This document shows positions 8,785 to 17,563 of a stretch of DNA of 64,000 nt, one piece after another. The DNA lies in the NCBI GenBank assembly GCA_002713145.1, contig PAVS01000007.1, positions 1 to 64,000 of the forward strand. Reading direction: 5' to 3'. Below the pieces are notes generated by a model, which saw only the letters and a program-made list of their open reading frames with translations, did no database searches and had not been told where the DNA came from. The translations under genes were made by a program, and so were the position numbers. Numbering within the stretch: the first letter of the stretch is position 1; each line of letters begins with the position of its first letter. The DNA is from Halobacteriovoraceae bacterium (lineage in GTDB: Bacteria; Bdellovibrionota; Bacteriovoracia; Bacteriovoracales; Bacteriovoracaceae).

Positions 8785-9819
8785 TTGAAAACATTACTCA
8801 TCGTTTTACTGACATTCACTGCCACCACTCATGGAGCTGAGTGGTATGAACAAATCGTCTCTGAAGATCAAGACCATTTTTATTATGTGGGTGTCAGCAG
8901 CAAGAAGAAATCCCGCAAAGAAGCTATGGAAGATGCTTACGCGGATGCACTGAAAGAAGCGGTCAGACATAATTTCGGAGTGATCCATAATTATATGGGG
9001 CAATACGATCAAAGTGAAACCGATGTGCAGGTACACCAGAGCACCCTTTTGTATCGCTCAGGAGTGAAAGTTAAAGGAACGATTCCCCTTAAATTAAAAA
9101 TCATTGAAGAAGACGATCGCTATATCGCTTATCGCAAAATTAGCTATCCCAAAAGAGAGATCGCCGCTGAAAAAGATCGTCTTAATAATATTAACGAGAA
9201 AAAGTATCAACTCAAACCGGTGCAGATGACGAAGCTGGAAGCTAAGCGCGAGCAGAAAAAAGAACAAAAGCAGAAGAGTAAGCCTGCTCCAAGTTTAGAA
9301 CTACCCCGTTTTTCCTGGGTGTATAACCCGGTGATGGGGGACGAAGAGAAAACGGAATTTATCAATCTCCCTTTAAAAATTGAATTTTATATGTGGAAAC
9401 ATTTAAGTCTAGGCTTTGCCTACTTTCAAGATAGTGATGAATATAAGGAGGACTACGATGCTAATAAGGATGATTCTTTATCGAGTTATTACGATCATAA
9501 TGCCCAGGAAACTTATACGGAAGATACCACTGATTTTGTTGTTGATCTTAAGCTTTATCCTATTCGTACCAAATGGTTCGCAATTGGTATTGGAGGGGAA
9601 TACATCTCCCATAACGAAGTCGTTTACCGAGGTGACACGAATAGCGAAGCAAATATTCAAAAGGAGACTAGTTTCGAGACTACTGGAACCAATCTTACCC
9701 TCAAGGTCACGCTGAGAGAGTATATTCCCCATCAGCAAAATGGGATCTCCCTCTATACAGATATGCGGGAATATGAAGATAGGAAGATGTATTCCATGGG
9801 GCTGACCATGGATTTCTAA
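8785..9819 (+). CDS. Exported protein with LPP20-like N-domain and barrel-like C-domain
   Basis: A 344-residue protein starting at TTG, supported by GAGGGGG six to seven bases upstream. The signal peptide covers about residues 1-17 and ends in THGA. Residues 18-130 have W...FYYVGVSS followed by an Ala-rich helix, resembling LPP20/FlgT-type domains. A Lys/Gln-rich linker (about 150-172) leads to a C-terminal half of alternating strands that ends in a hydrophobic pattern with a terminal Phe (MGLTMDF), typical of outer-membrane beta-barrels. It is probably made with the lipoprotein just upstream. The precise role is not recognisable. Confidence 0.6.
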   Translation: MKTLLIVLLTFTATTHGAEWYEQIVSEDQDHFYYVGVSSKKKSRKEAMEDAYADALKEAVRHNFGVIHNYMGQYDQSETDVQVHQSTLLYRSGVKVKGTIPLKLKIIEEDDRYIAYRKISYPKREIAAEKDRLNNINEKKYQLKPVQMTKLEAKREQKKEQKQKSKPAPSLELPRFSWVYNPVMGDEEKTEFINLPLKIEFYMWKHLSLGFAYFQDSDEYKEDYDANKDDSLSSYYDHNAQETYTEDTTDFVVDLKLYPIRTKWFAIGIGGEYISHNEVVYRGDTNSEANIQKETSFETTGTNLTLKVTLREYIPHQQNGISLYTDMREYEDRKMYSMGLTMDF

Positions 9820-9919
9820 ATGGCTAAGTGCTTAAAATAAGGGGAATATCATGCTGATTTTTTGGATTTTACTCAATCTCGGACTAAAACGCTCCGATAA
9901 AGTCGGACAAGGAAATTCT

Positions 9920-10933
9920 ATGAGCAAAATGAGTAAAACCGAGAAAATCATCAGCGTTCTCTACGCTATCGCTAAGGCCCCAGGCCATAGAATCGGGGAG
10001 GCCAAACTTTGTGAGTTATTAGGCAATCCCTCTCGGGCGAATAAATATAAGCTCATTGATGAACTCACCAAAGGCATGGGAAGTATTCCTCCTATCCTAA
10101 TTGAAGAGGCCGATGGCGAGGCCAGTGACAAAATTTATAAGCTTAATAACTCCGCATGGGAAAATTTTGTCTTTGCTGATAACGAAGGGTTTTTCTTTCT
10201 CGAGGCCTTTAAAAAAATTGGCAGTGTGCTCAATTGTGACTACACCCATATGGCCTTTAATGATGCCTTTGAATTTGAAGGCAAAAAAATAAGTGATCCG
10301 GATAGGAAGTTTATCTATCTCAATAAAATCACCGCCCGTATTGATGAAACTTATAAAGATAAAATTGATAGGCTAGTCTCGGCGCTGGTATCCAATAAAA
10401 AACTAAAAATTGCTTATTCTCCTGGTGATCAAGAACATGAGTACACTCGGGAGATCGAACCTCTCACCCTTTGTCAGTACCGGGATGATCTCTATATCTT
10501 GTGTTATAAGATCGAAGGTAGTGAGAGAATTCAGCGCAATTATAAAGTCTCTAGGATAACTGAGATCGAAGTACTCGATGAGACTTTTAAATACCCTTCC
10601 AAAAAGAAGTGGGACCCTGAGAATAAATTTCAAAGAGCTTCCGGGCTCATTGTAGGCGAGGAGAAGCTCGCGACTTTTAGAGTGTATGGAGTATCTCGGG
10701 TGGCCTTTCAGGAAAAAGATTTTTTCAATTCCATCCTCATCCAATCAACGGATGAATATGACCAATACCAATGTCATTATAGCCATGAAAATGAGTTTAT
10801 AGGGCAGCTCTTTGTTTACGGCCAAGATATTGAGATTATGGCCAGTTCTCAGCTCAGAGAGCTTTTCACGCAAAAAGCCCAAGATATTCTTAAGCGAAAT
10901 AATATTGAAGTAAACATCAAAAAGTCCGCTTAA
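9920..10933 (+). CDS. WYL-domain transcriptional regulator
   Basis: A protein of about 337 residues. The N-terminal 60 residues look like a winged helix (KTEKIISVLYAIAKAPG). The second half is a WYL domain: KIAYSPG, REIEPLTLCQYRDDLYILCY, then IQRNYKVSRI. WYL domains bind nucleic-acid or nucleotide ligands and control many defence and DNA-repair genes. The start at 9920 fits the family and has AAGGA six bases upstream. An in-frame ATG at 9851 with AAGGGG would add 23 hydrophobic residues that do not look like part of the fold, so the choice is open. The gene stands between addAB-side genes and an unknown gene, and no target is evident. Confidence 0.75.
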   Translation: MSKMSKTEKIISVLYAIAKAPGHRIGEAKLCELLGNPSRANKYKLIDELTKGMGSIPPILIEEADGEASDKIYKLNNSAWENFVFADNEGFFFLEAFKKIGSVLNCDYTHMAFNDAFEFEGKKISDPDRKFIYLNKITARIDETYKDKIDRLVSALVSNKKLKIAYSPGDQEHEYTREIEPLTLCQYRDDLYILCYKIEGSERIQRNYKVSRITEIEVLDETFKYPSKKKWDPENKFQRASGLIVGEEKLATFRVYGVSRVAFQEKDFFNSILIQSTDEYDQYQCHYSHENEFIGQLFVYGQDIEIMASSQLRELFTQKAQDILKRNNIEVNIKKSA

Positions 10934-10994
10934 ATCTCAAATTTAAAGACAGCTTGAGTTTATTCTAGTGTCTCCCATTTTATTAGGAGAGACT

Positions 10995-11741
10995 ATGAAA
11001 TACCAGGCCATGTATGCGCGCAAGCGTTCTCAAAATGAAATTGTAAGAAATATTCTACTCACACGTTCTAATCGACAAAAACTGATTGAAAACGCTCAGT
11101 ACAAAGATATCTCCCTTCACCAGGCTTCAAGCCAAAATATTGTTCATCTCTTCTCTGACCTCAAAATCCTTCACCCCATTATTGGAAAGGTCTGTCAGAA
11201 GTTTAAACATCAAACTAAAAATAACGAGCACTCCGTCCTTATTCTCACCCGCAACCAATCTCGCAAGGGGATGAATATGCCCTCCGCCTATTTAAGTTCT
11301 AAAGAATCTCTTTTCTATGCCATCAACTCTTATTTGCATTTTCAAGATGAATTCTCCTTTGCTAAAGAGAAAATCTCTAGGCTCTATGGCAGTGCTATGA
11401 AAGAGAGAAGCTATGTGGAGATGGGGATGTTCTCTTTGGGGGTCTTTGCCCTAAACAATGCTCTTCGCAGAAACTTTGATACTGAGCTTCTGATCCTTGC
11501 TGGTGATCTGTTTGGACGCATTAAAGACTCAAAACTTCTCAGCGAGATTGCAGGGGTGTTTCAGGTGTTGATATCCATCTTACAATTCGATTTTATTCAA
11601 GCAGATAAAATTCTAGCTAAGTCAGAGTTTAAAAACTCATATGAGTTGAAGCTTAGTATGGAAGCTATGGTGAAGAAGTATTTAGCGTTAGAAGTTAAAG
11701 TAAAAGTAGATAATGTCATACCACTCAAGCTCGTTGCTTGA
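10995..11741 (+). CDS. Protein of unknown function
   Basis: About 248 residues. I do not recognise the family. The start at 10995 is set by AGGAG five bases upstream; a GTG further up at 10968 lacks such a site. The N terminus is basic (KYQAMYARKRSQNEIVRN). The rest is mostly helical, with a TPR-like rhythm in the C-terminal half (SYVEMGMFSLGVFALNNALRR and onward). There is no signal peptide or membrane segment. It is 61 bases downstream of the WYL regulator and convergent with a TPR gene, with a long hairpin over its stop codon. Confidence 0.6.
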   Translation: MKYQAMYARKRSQNEIVRNILLTRSNRQKLIENAQYKDISLHQASSQNIVHLFSDLKILHPIIGKVCQKFKHQTKNNEHSVLILTRNQSRKGMNMPSAYLSSKESLFYAINSYLHFQDEFSFAKEKISRLYGSAMKERSYVEMGMFSLGVFALNNALRRNFDTELLILAGDLFGRIKDSKLLSEIAGVFQVLISILQFDFIQADKILAKSEFKNSYELKLSMEAMVKKYLALEVKVKVDNVIPLKLVA

Positions 11742-11750
11742 GTGATATGA
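11716..11750. terminator. Long hairpin over the stop codon between convergent genes
   Basis: TCATACCACTCAAGC (11716-11730) pairs with GCTTGAGTGATATGA (11736-11750) with one mismatch and a five-base loop. It spans the stop of the plus-strand gene and lies just before the end of the minus-strand gene. It lacks a clear T-run, so termination is likely but not certain. Confidence 0.5.
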
Positions 11751-11758
11751 TGAATGAG

Positions 11759-12343
11759 TTAGCTAAGCATTTTTAAGCGGGGATTGTTGAATTCTTTAGT
11801 TTTGGTTTTTGTTTCCAGTTCTTCTAGTTTTTCCGTGTCATTTTCTTCCACTGCGATATTTTTTCTGAGAACGAGGTATTCTTTATCATAAGGGTTGCGG
11901 GCCAGAGCATTGTCGATGAGGTATTTAGCCTTGGTAGTTTCATTAAAATGCAGGTGATGTTTGACCATCATATATTCCAAGTTACTAGTGACACGACCAT
12001 TGATGAGACAAAAATTATAGAGCTCCATAACGTTGTCGCGTTTGTCGGCTTTATAGAGATAGTGATCGATATCTACCATGATATTGTCGTAAATGGTCAT
12101 GGCCAATAGTTCTACAGATAAATTAAAAGGATCAAGGGCGAGAGCTTTATTGATATAAGTCGCAGCTTCCATGATTTGATGACTATCATTAAAGCAAAGA
12201 GCGATCTGGTAGAGTAGAAAAGAAGTCTCTGTTCCTGAGTCCAGAGCGATTTGATAGATTTCGAGATAAATTTCCAGCGCCTTTTCGTACTCTTTTTCAT
12301 CAAAGAGCCGTTTGGCGCGACTAATGTCACAAAGTGTTTTCAT
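11759..12343 (-). CDS. TPR-repeat protein
   Basis: About 194 residues built of tetratricopeptide-like helical pairs. Examples are RLFDEKEYEKALEIYLEIY and AATYINKALALDPFN near the N terminus, and AKYLIDNALARNPYDKEYL near the C terminus. It has no signal peptide and is probably a cytoplasmic scaffold. The ATG at 12343 has AGGAGG upstream at good spacing, whereas an in-frame ATG at 12367 does not. No catalytic motif is visible and the partner is unknown. Confidence 0.7.
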   Translation of the reverse strand: MKTLCDISRAKRLFDEKEYEKALEIYLEIYQIALDSGTETSFLLYQIALCFNDSHQIMEAATYINKALALDPFNLSVELLAMTIYDNIMVDIDHYLYKADKRDNVMELYNFCLINGRVTSNLEYMMVKHHLHFNETTKAKYLIDNALARNPYDKEYLVLRKNIAVEENDTEKLEELETKTKTKEFNNPRLKMLS

Positions 12344-12448
12344 GGGTGCCTCCTGGGTGTTTTTCAATTTTAACTATAAGTTGTCTCAGATTTTGAGATG
12401 TTGAGAGGGCAGAATAGATTTAGATGAGATAGTTGAATGAGGAGGAAA

Positions 12449-12514
12449 ATGAAAAAAGTAAAAAGGCATATAAAATCATTCGTACTCCATAAGCGATGGC
12501 ACTTAGAGAGATAA
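12449..12514 (+). CDS. Possible 21-residue cationic peptide in the 12344-12766 gap
   Basis: Within this gene-poor 423-base stretch, a short frame opens with AGGAGG (12440-12445) three bases before ATG. It encodes 21 residues rich in Lys, Arg and His. The Shine-Dalgarno is strong although slightly close. It may be a chance frame or a relic at the edge of the restriction island. The rest of the gap holds a small AATCAC/GTGATT hairpin (12606-12621) and the promoter at 12704-12732. Confidence 0.25.
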   Translation: MKKVKRHIKSFVLHKRWHLER

Positions 12515-12703
12515 GAAATGAGAAGTTTGAATTATCAAAACGAGAATAGATAATGTTGAAGATTGATTAACCTCCTAAGGGGAAATTGACGCTTCTAGAA
12601 AATGTAATCACTCAGGTGATTTAGGTTTGTACTTGTGCGTTAAGTAGAGAGAATATTACAAACCCCTTTGTATCAACGGAGTTTTACGTTTCATTGTATT
12701 TAG

Positions 12704-12732
12704 TTGTCATTCATGGTCATACGCCATACAAT
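12704..12732 (+). promoter_or_regulatory. Strong sigma-70-type promoter of the HTH-SNF2-Mod-Res operon
   Basis: TTGTCA (12704-12709) and TACAAT (12727-12732) are separated by exactly 17 bases, each one mismatch from consensus. A start near 12739 gives a leader of about 28 bases to the ATG at 12767, which has GGAG at 12755-12758. Confidence 0.75.
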
Positions 12733-12766
12733 TTATAAACAATATTAATAGGTTGGAGTCTTTATT

Positions 12767-12961
12767 ATGATGACTGAAAGATGGTTGTCTGTGGATGAAA
12801 TCGCTCAGCACTTGGGTATTTCTAAGGAGACAGTTTATCGCTGGTTAGAGAGAGGAAAGATCCCTGCTCATAGAGTTGGGAAGCTTTGGAAGTTCAAGGC
12901 CAGTGAAGTTGATGAATGGATTTTGAGAGGCGAAGCAGCTTCTAGGAGTGCACACGCTTGA
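12767..12961 (+). CDS. Excisionase-family helix-turn-helix protein
   Basis: A 64-residue protein that is almost entirely an HTH_17/MerR-like DNA-binding domain: WLSVDEIAQHLGIS, then KETVYRWLERGKIPAHRVG, then WKFKASEVDEWI. Proteins of this kind act as excisionases or as small regulators heading defence operons. No integrase is present in the window, so a regulator is the better reading. The stop codon overlaps the TTG start of the helicase gene (TTGA), implying translational coupling, and it lies directly behind the operon promoter. It may control the R-M genes to protect a new host before methylation, which is an inference. Confidence 0.8.
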   Translation: MMTERWLSVDEIAQHLGISKETVYRWLERGKIPAHRVGKLWKFKASEVDEWILRGEAASRSAHA

Positions 12962-15939
12962 ATACTGATTATCACACAAAGATATTTGCTCATGAGTTGT
13001 CTCTGCTTCAAGCAGGTGATTCTGTTGATAGGTTATCAAGTGCTATGTTTGATGCTTGTATTGATTTAAATCCTCATCAGATTAATGCAGCTATCTTTGC
13101 TTTAAAAAACCCATTAAGTCGTGGTTGTATCCTGGCCGATGAAGTTGGTCTTGGTAAGACAATTGAAACAGGTCTTGTGCTTTCGCAGCTTTGGGCAGAA
13201 GGTAAGCGTTCTTTTTTGATCATCGCTCCAAAGTCTCTTCGTCATCAATGGAAAGATGAACTCAAAAACCTATTCTTTCTTGATTCAGAAATTATGTCTG
13301 GACAAGATTTTAAAAAATTTAAATCTAACCCAAAAGAAAGCCCTTTAAATAAGAGTGAAAAAATAATTATCACCAACGAGCACTCTGTAGATAGCTTTCA
13401 TGAAATCATTGAAAATGAGAAATGGGATCTAATAATCATTGATGAGGCACACAAACTTAGAAATGTTTGGAAGAAAGGTAAAAACGAAGCCAAGAGAGCT
13501 AAAAGAATAAAAGAGGCTATCAAGCCTTTTAAAAAGTTACTCCTTACAGCAACCCCTATGCAAAATAACCTTATGGAGTTGTATGGTTTAACAAGTTTTA
13601 TTGATGATTATATTCTAGGATCAAGAGATAGCTTTCAGGCACTGTTTTGTAATCTAACGGATGCAGTTAGAGATATCAGGATGATTGAGCTAAGAGAGAG
13701 GATGCAAGGTTTCTTTAGAAGGGAGCTTCGAAAAAATGTCTTAGAGTATATTAATTATACTAAACGAAATGCTGTCACCTTCACTTATGATCCTACAGAC
13801 TATGAAGAAGAGCTAAGAATTAAGTTTGAGGAGTTCCTAAGAAGAGAAGTACTCATATCAATACCAGCATCGGCCCTTCCGCTACTAACACTTGTTTATT
13901 TAAAACTCATTGCAAGCTCAACCTTTGCAATTAAAAACAGTCTTTTAAACCTATATAAGAGATTACTATGGATGGCAGTAACCCTTGATCATGAAGAGTT
14001 ATTTAATAAAATGTGGGGAGAAGCACAGGAAGAGTTATTATTGGAAAATGGTAAAAAATCAGAGCACCTCGAAAGATTAGAAAAATTATTATTTTGGGAT
14101 GTTCCAGATAAGACTTATCAAGGTCTAAGAAAAGAATTAAGACCTTCGTCAACTCTTGAGGATGTTACGACTGAAGAAAAAGAAGTAACTGATAATTACT
14201 CTGATCAAGATTTAGAGGATGCAAAGAACTTAGACGAAGTTTTATTTAAGCCTGAGGAAATTGAAGAAGAGGCTCGTCTAATTTTAGATATGATTGGACT
14301 TAGTCTAAAGATTACTGAAAATAGAAAGGCAGACGCTCTTGTCGATGCCTTAACACAGCAATTTGAAAAAGCCAGGAATGAAGGATGGCCCGAAAAAGCC
14401 GTTATCTTCACTGAATTTCGCTCAACTCAAGAATATATTCTTAAGAAACTCAAAGAAATGGGCTTAGATACTGATAGAGACGTCGTCATCTTTAACGGTG
14501 ATTCAGGGGATGCTGAAAGCAGAAGAGAACTAGTTAATCAATTTAAAGCCGATAAGAAAATATTCCTAACTACTGAAGCTGGATCAGAGGGTCTTAACCT
14601 TCAGTTTTGTAATTTATTAGTAAATTATGATCTTCCTTGGAACCCACAAAGAATCGAGCAACGTATTGGGAGATGCCATAGATATGGACAGAAGCTTGAT
14701 GTTGTTGTGGTCAACTTCGTAAATAACAAAAATATTGCTGATAGAAGAGTTTTAGAATTACTTCAGGAAAAGTTTAGCTTATTTAAAGGTGCTTTTGGTG
14801 CAAGTGATGAAGTTCTTGGAGATATTGAAGATGGTCATGATGTAGAGAAAGAAATTCTCAAAATTTATCTTTCTTGTCGTACTGAAGATGAGATCAATAA
14901 GGCGTTTGAGAACCTACAAGTTAAGTCCGCAACGGAGATATCTTCCAAATTAAAAGAAACCAAAGAAATGGTTTTAGAGAATTTTGATGAAAATGTTCAC
15001 TCCAAGCTTAAGCTTCAACTAGAAGAAGCTGAAAGAAGAGTCGATAAAATCTCAGAGATGTTTTGGGCTATAACAAAGAACGTTTTATCATCTCACGCTA
15101 ATTTTAATAACGATGAGTATAAGTTTGATCTAACTACTTCTCCTTTTGATGAAGTGCAGTCAGGAGTCTACCAACTTGGGAATTACAAGATGATTGGCAA
15201 GGGGCAAGAGCGAGATGAAGATGATTTTACCTACAGACTTGGGCACCCACTTGGTCAAAAAGTTATTGAGCAGGCAAAAAATACTGAGTTAGAAGCAGCG
15301 ACTCTTGAATTCGACTTAACAAGGAATAATTCAAAGATATCAATACTTGAGCCTTATCTAGGAAAGTCTGGTTTCTTATTGATCAGTCAGTTGTATGCTG
15401 AGTCTTTAGATCATAGTGAAGAACTCGTGTGGACTTGTGTTGATGAGAATGGTGATGAAGTCTCAGATGAAATAGCTAAAAGTCTGTTCAAGTTAAATGG
15501 CAAGGTAACTACTTCTTCAATAGATTTAGATACTGCCGTCTCTGAATTAATTCAAAAAATCAAAAAAAGTAAAACTCAACAATATCTAAAAAGGATAGAG
15601 GAAAGAAATAATCAGTTCTTTGTAGATGAGAGTGAAAAGCTTGATAAGTGGTCAGAAGATGTGAAAGAGGGGCTTGAGATTGAAATCAAAAATCTAGATA
15701 AAGAGATAAAGAAAAAGAAAAAAGAAGCAAAAACGATATCTGTTTTAGAAGAAAAAGTGAAAGCTCAGAGATCAATCAAAGGCATGGAAAAGAAAAGAAA
15801 TGACATGCGAAGAAAGCTCTTTGAAGAACAAGATAGAATTGAAGAAGAGAAAGAGAAATTAATAGAAGAAATCGAACAACGAATGAAGTTAAATTATAAA
15901 GAAAATGAAATAGCTAAATTAAAATGGAAGTTAATATAA
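12958..15939 (+). CDS. SNF2/RapA-type helicase of a defence locus
   Basis: A 993-residue superfamily 2 ATPase. Visible motifs are Walker A DEVGLGKT (Lys67), DEAH (162-165), LTATPMQNN, TEAGSEGLNLQ and RIEQRIGRCHRYGQ. The last 130 residues are a strongly charged coiled coil. The start is TTG at 12958, with AGGAG (12944-12948) nine bases upstream. SNF2-type translocases appear in DISARM (DrmD) and in other restriction-associated loci, where they move on DNA for restriction. Here it precedes a type III Mod and Res by 10 bases, so it is likely a third functional component. RapA (RNA-polymerase recycling) is less likely given the context. Confidence 0.82.
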   Translation: MNTDYHTKIFAHELSLLQAGDSVDRLSSAMFDACIDLNPHQINAAIFALKNPLSRGCILADEVGLGKTIETGLVLSQLWAEGKRSFLIIAPKSLRHQWKDELKNLFFLDSEIMSGQDFKKFKSNPKESPLNKSEKIIITNEHSVDSFHEIIENEKWDLIIIDEAHKLRNVWKKGKNEAKRAKRIKEAIKPFKKLLLTATPMQNNLMELYGLTSFIDDYILGSRDSFQALFCNLTDAVRDIRMIELRERMQGFFRRELRKNVLEYINYTKRNAVTFTYDPTDYEEELRIKFEEFLRREVLISIPASALPLLTLVYLKLIASSTFAIKNSLLNLYKRLLWMAVTLDHEELFNKMWGEAQEELLLENGKKSEHLERLEKLLFWDVPDKTYQGLRKELRPSSTLEDVTTEEKEVTDNYSDQDLEDAKNLDEVLFKPEEIEEEARLILDMIGLSLKITENRKADALVDALTQQFEKARNEGWPEKAVIFTEFRSTQEYILKKLKEMGLDTDRDVVIFNGDSGDAESRRELVNQFKADKKIFLTTEAGSEGLNLQFCNLLVNYDLPWNPQRIEQRIGRCHRYGQKLDVVVVNFVNNKNIADRRVLELLQEKFSLFKGAFGASDEVLGDIEDGHDVEKEILKIYLSCRTEDEINKAFENLQVKSATEISSKLKETKEMVLENFDENVHSKLKLQLEEAERRVDKISEMFWAITKNVLSSHANFNNDEYKFDLTTSPFDEVQSGVYQLGNYKMIGKGQERDEDDFTYRLGHPLGQKVIEQAKNTELEAATLEFDLTRNNSKISILEPYLGKSGFLLISQLYAESLDHSEELVWTCVDENGDEVSDEIAKSLFKLNGKVTTSSIDLDTAVSELIQKIKKSKTQQYLKRIEERNNQFFVDESEKLDKWSEDVKEGLEIEIKNLDKEIKKKKKEAKTISVLEEKVKAQRSIKGMEKKRNDMRRKLFEEQDRIEEEKEKLIEEIEQRMKLNYKENEIAKLKWKLI

Positions 15940-15949
15940 GAGGTATTAA

Positions 15950-17554
15950 ATGAGTTACAAGCAAAGATTAGAGTTAGACTGGATAGGAAAAGATGACATT
16001 AAAAAAATTGAACCAAGGATTCTTATTGAAGACGAAAAATACTCATTTGGTATTTCGTCGAGTAGCAAAAAAGAAGAAAGTAATCTATTGATTAAGGGAG
16101 ACAACTTATTAGCTCTAAAAGCTCTTGAAAGTGAATATAAAGGAAAGGTTAAATGTGTGACAATTGACCCTCCATATAATACTGGTAGCGCATTCGAGCA
16201 TTATGATGATGGCCTTGAACACTCGATATGGCTTTCACTAATACGTGATAGGTTAATGATTTTAAGAGAGTTATTAAGCGATGATGGTTCAATATGGATT
16301 ACAATTGATGATAATGAAGCTCATTACTTAAAAGTATTATGCGATGAAATATTTGGTAGGTCCAACTTCGTTGCTTCATTCGTTTGGCAAAAGACTTTAA
16401 CTAGAAGGAATGATGCTCGAACAGCTTCGACTGCACATGATTATGTTATAACCTATTGCAAGAATAGGGAGTTTTTCAAAATGAACAAGCTAGAGGCTTC
16501 AGAAAAAATCAGGTCTACCTACACAAATAGAGATGATGATCCTAGGGGAGATTGGTTAGCAATACCTTTTCATGCACCAAACATAAGACCAAACTTAACA
16601 TACCCAATTGTTACACCTAGCGGGAGAACTCTGATGCCTCCTGCAGGTAGGTGTTGGAGTACAACAGAAGAAAAATTTCAAGAATTATTAGCAGACAATA
16701 GGATCTATTTCGGTCGAGATGGAAACGGAATGGCTCAGCGTAAAAAGTTTTGGGCAGAAAGTGAAAATACAATGGTTGCTTGGACTTGGTGGCCATACCA
16801 AGAATGCGGAGATAACAGAGAAGCCAATAAAGAAGCTAAAGAAATAGCGAAGCTGGCAGGAATACAATCAAAGTTTTCTACACCTAAACCTGAAAAGCTT
16901 TTAAAGAGAATTATTGAGCTCGCTACCGTGCCAGGAGATATAGTCTTAGATTCTTTTGCTGGATCTGGAACAGCTGGAGCTGTTGCTCACAAAATGAATC
17001 GTAAGTGGATAATGATTGAAATGGGTGACCATTGTGAAGAGTACATAGTTCCAAGGATGGTAAACATTATAAATGGAAAGGATAATGTGGGGATTTCAAA
17101 GGAAGTCGGTTGGTCGGAAGGTGGAAGTTTTAGGTTTTGTAACTTGGCACCATCATTACTTAATAAAGACAATTATGGAAATTGGGTTATAAATAATGAG
17201 TATAATGCAATTCAACTGGCAGAGGCTGTGTGCAAACACGAGAAGTTTAAGTTTCATCCTCACGATTCAGTTTATTGGAAGCAGGGCTACTCTTCAGAAA
17301 AGGATTTTATATTTGTAACAACTCAATTCTTAACAGCTGAACATATAGATAAAATTCATAATCAGCTCGGCAAGGATGAATCCTTATTAATTTGTGCAAA
17401 AGCTTTTAAAATTAAGAAGGATAAGTATCAAAATATAACAATGAAAAAAATTCCTCAGATGCTTTTTGGAAGATGTGAATTCAACAAGAATGATTACAGT
17501 TTAAATATAAAAGAACCTGTACAGGAAGAATTTGAACTTGGTGAAGAAGCTTAA
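15950..17554 (+). CDS. mod: Type III restriction-modification DNA methyltransferase (Mod)
   Basis: A 534-residue N4/N6-type methyltransferase of the beta class. DPPY (Asp73-Tyr76, context TIDPPYNTG) precedes the AdoMet-binding FAGSGT (336-341) in the order expected for type III Mod subunits. The intervening region carries the probable target-recognition part. The C-terminal 150 residues have no recognised motif. It lies 10 bases after the SNF2 gene and 9 bases before res, in one operon. It would methylate one strand of a short asymmetric site, protecting host DNA from Res; the site itself cannot be read from sequence. Confidence 0.88.
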   Translation: MSYKQRLELDWIGKDDIKKIEPRILIEDEKYSFGISSSSKKEESNLLIKGDNLLALKALESEYKGKVKCVTIDPPYNTGSAFEHYDDGLEHSIWLSLIRDRLMILRELLSDDGSIWITIDDNEAHYLKVLCDEIFGRSNFVASFVWQKTLTRRNDARTASTAHDYVITYCKNREFFKMNKLEASEKIRSTYTNRDDDPRGDWLAIPFHAPNIRPNLTYPIVTPSGRTLMPPAGRCWSTTEEKFQELLADNRIYFGRDGNGMAQRKKFWAESENTMVAWTWWPYQECGDNREANKEAKEIAKLAGIQSKFSTPKPEKLLKRIIELATVPGDIVLDSFAGSGTAGAVAHKMNRKWIMIEMGDHCEEYIVPRMVNIINGKDNVGISKEVGWSEGGSFRFCNLAPSLLNKDNYGNWVINNEYNAIQLAEAVCKHEKFKFHPHDSVYWKQGYSSEKDFIFVTTQFLTAEHIDKIHNQLGKDESLLICAKAFKIKKDKYQNITMKKIPQMLFGRCEFNKNDYSLNIKEPVQEEFELGEEA

Positions 17555-17563
17555 GGTATATTT

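Noticed and set aside
12767-12961. A prophage or integrative element, suggested by the excisionase-type HTH
   Set aside because: No integrase, attachment-site repeat or phage structural gene is seen. The protein is better read as an operon regulator.
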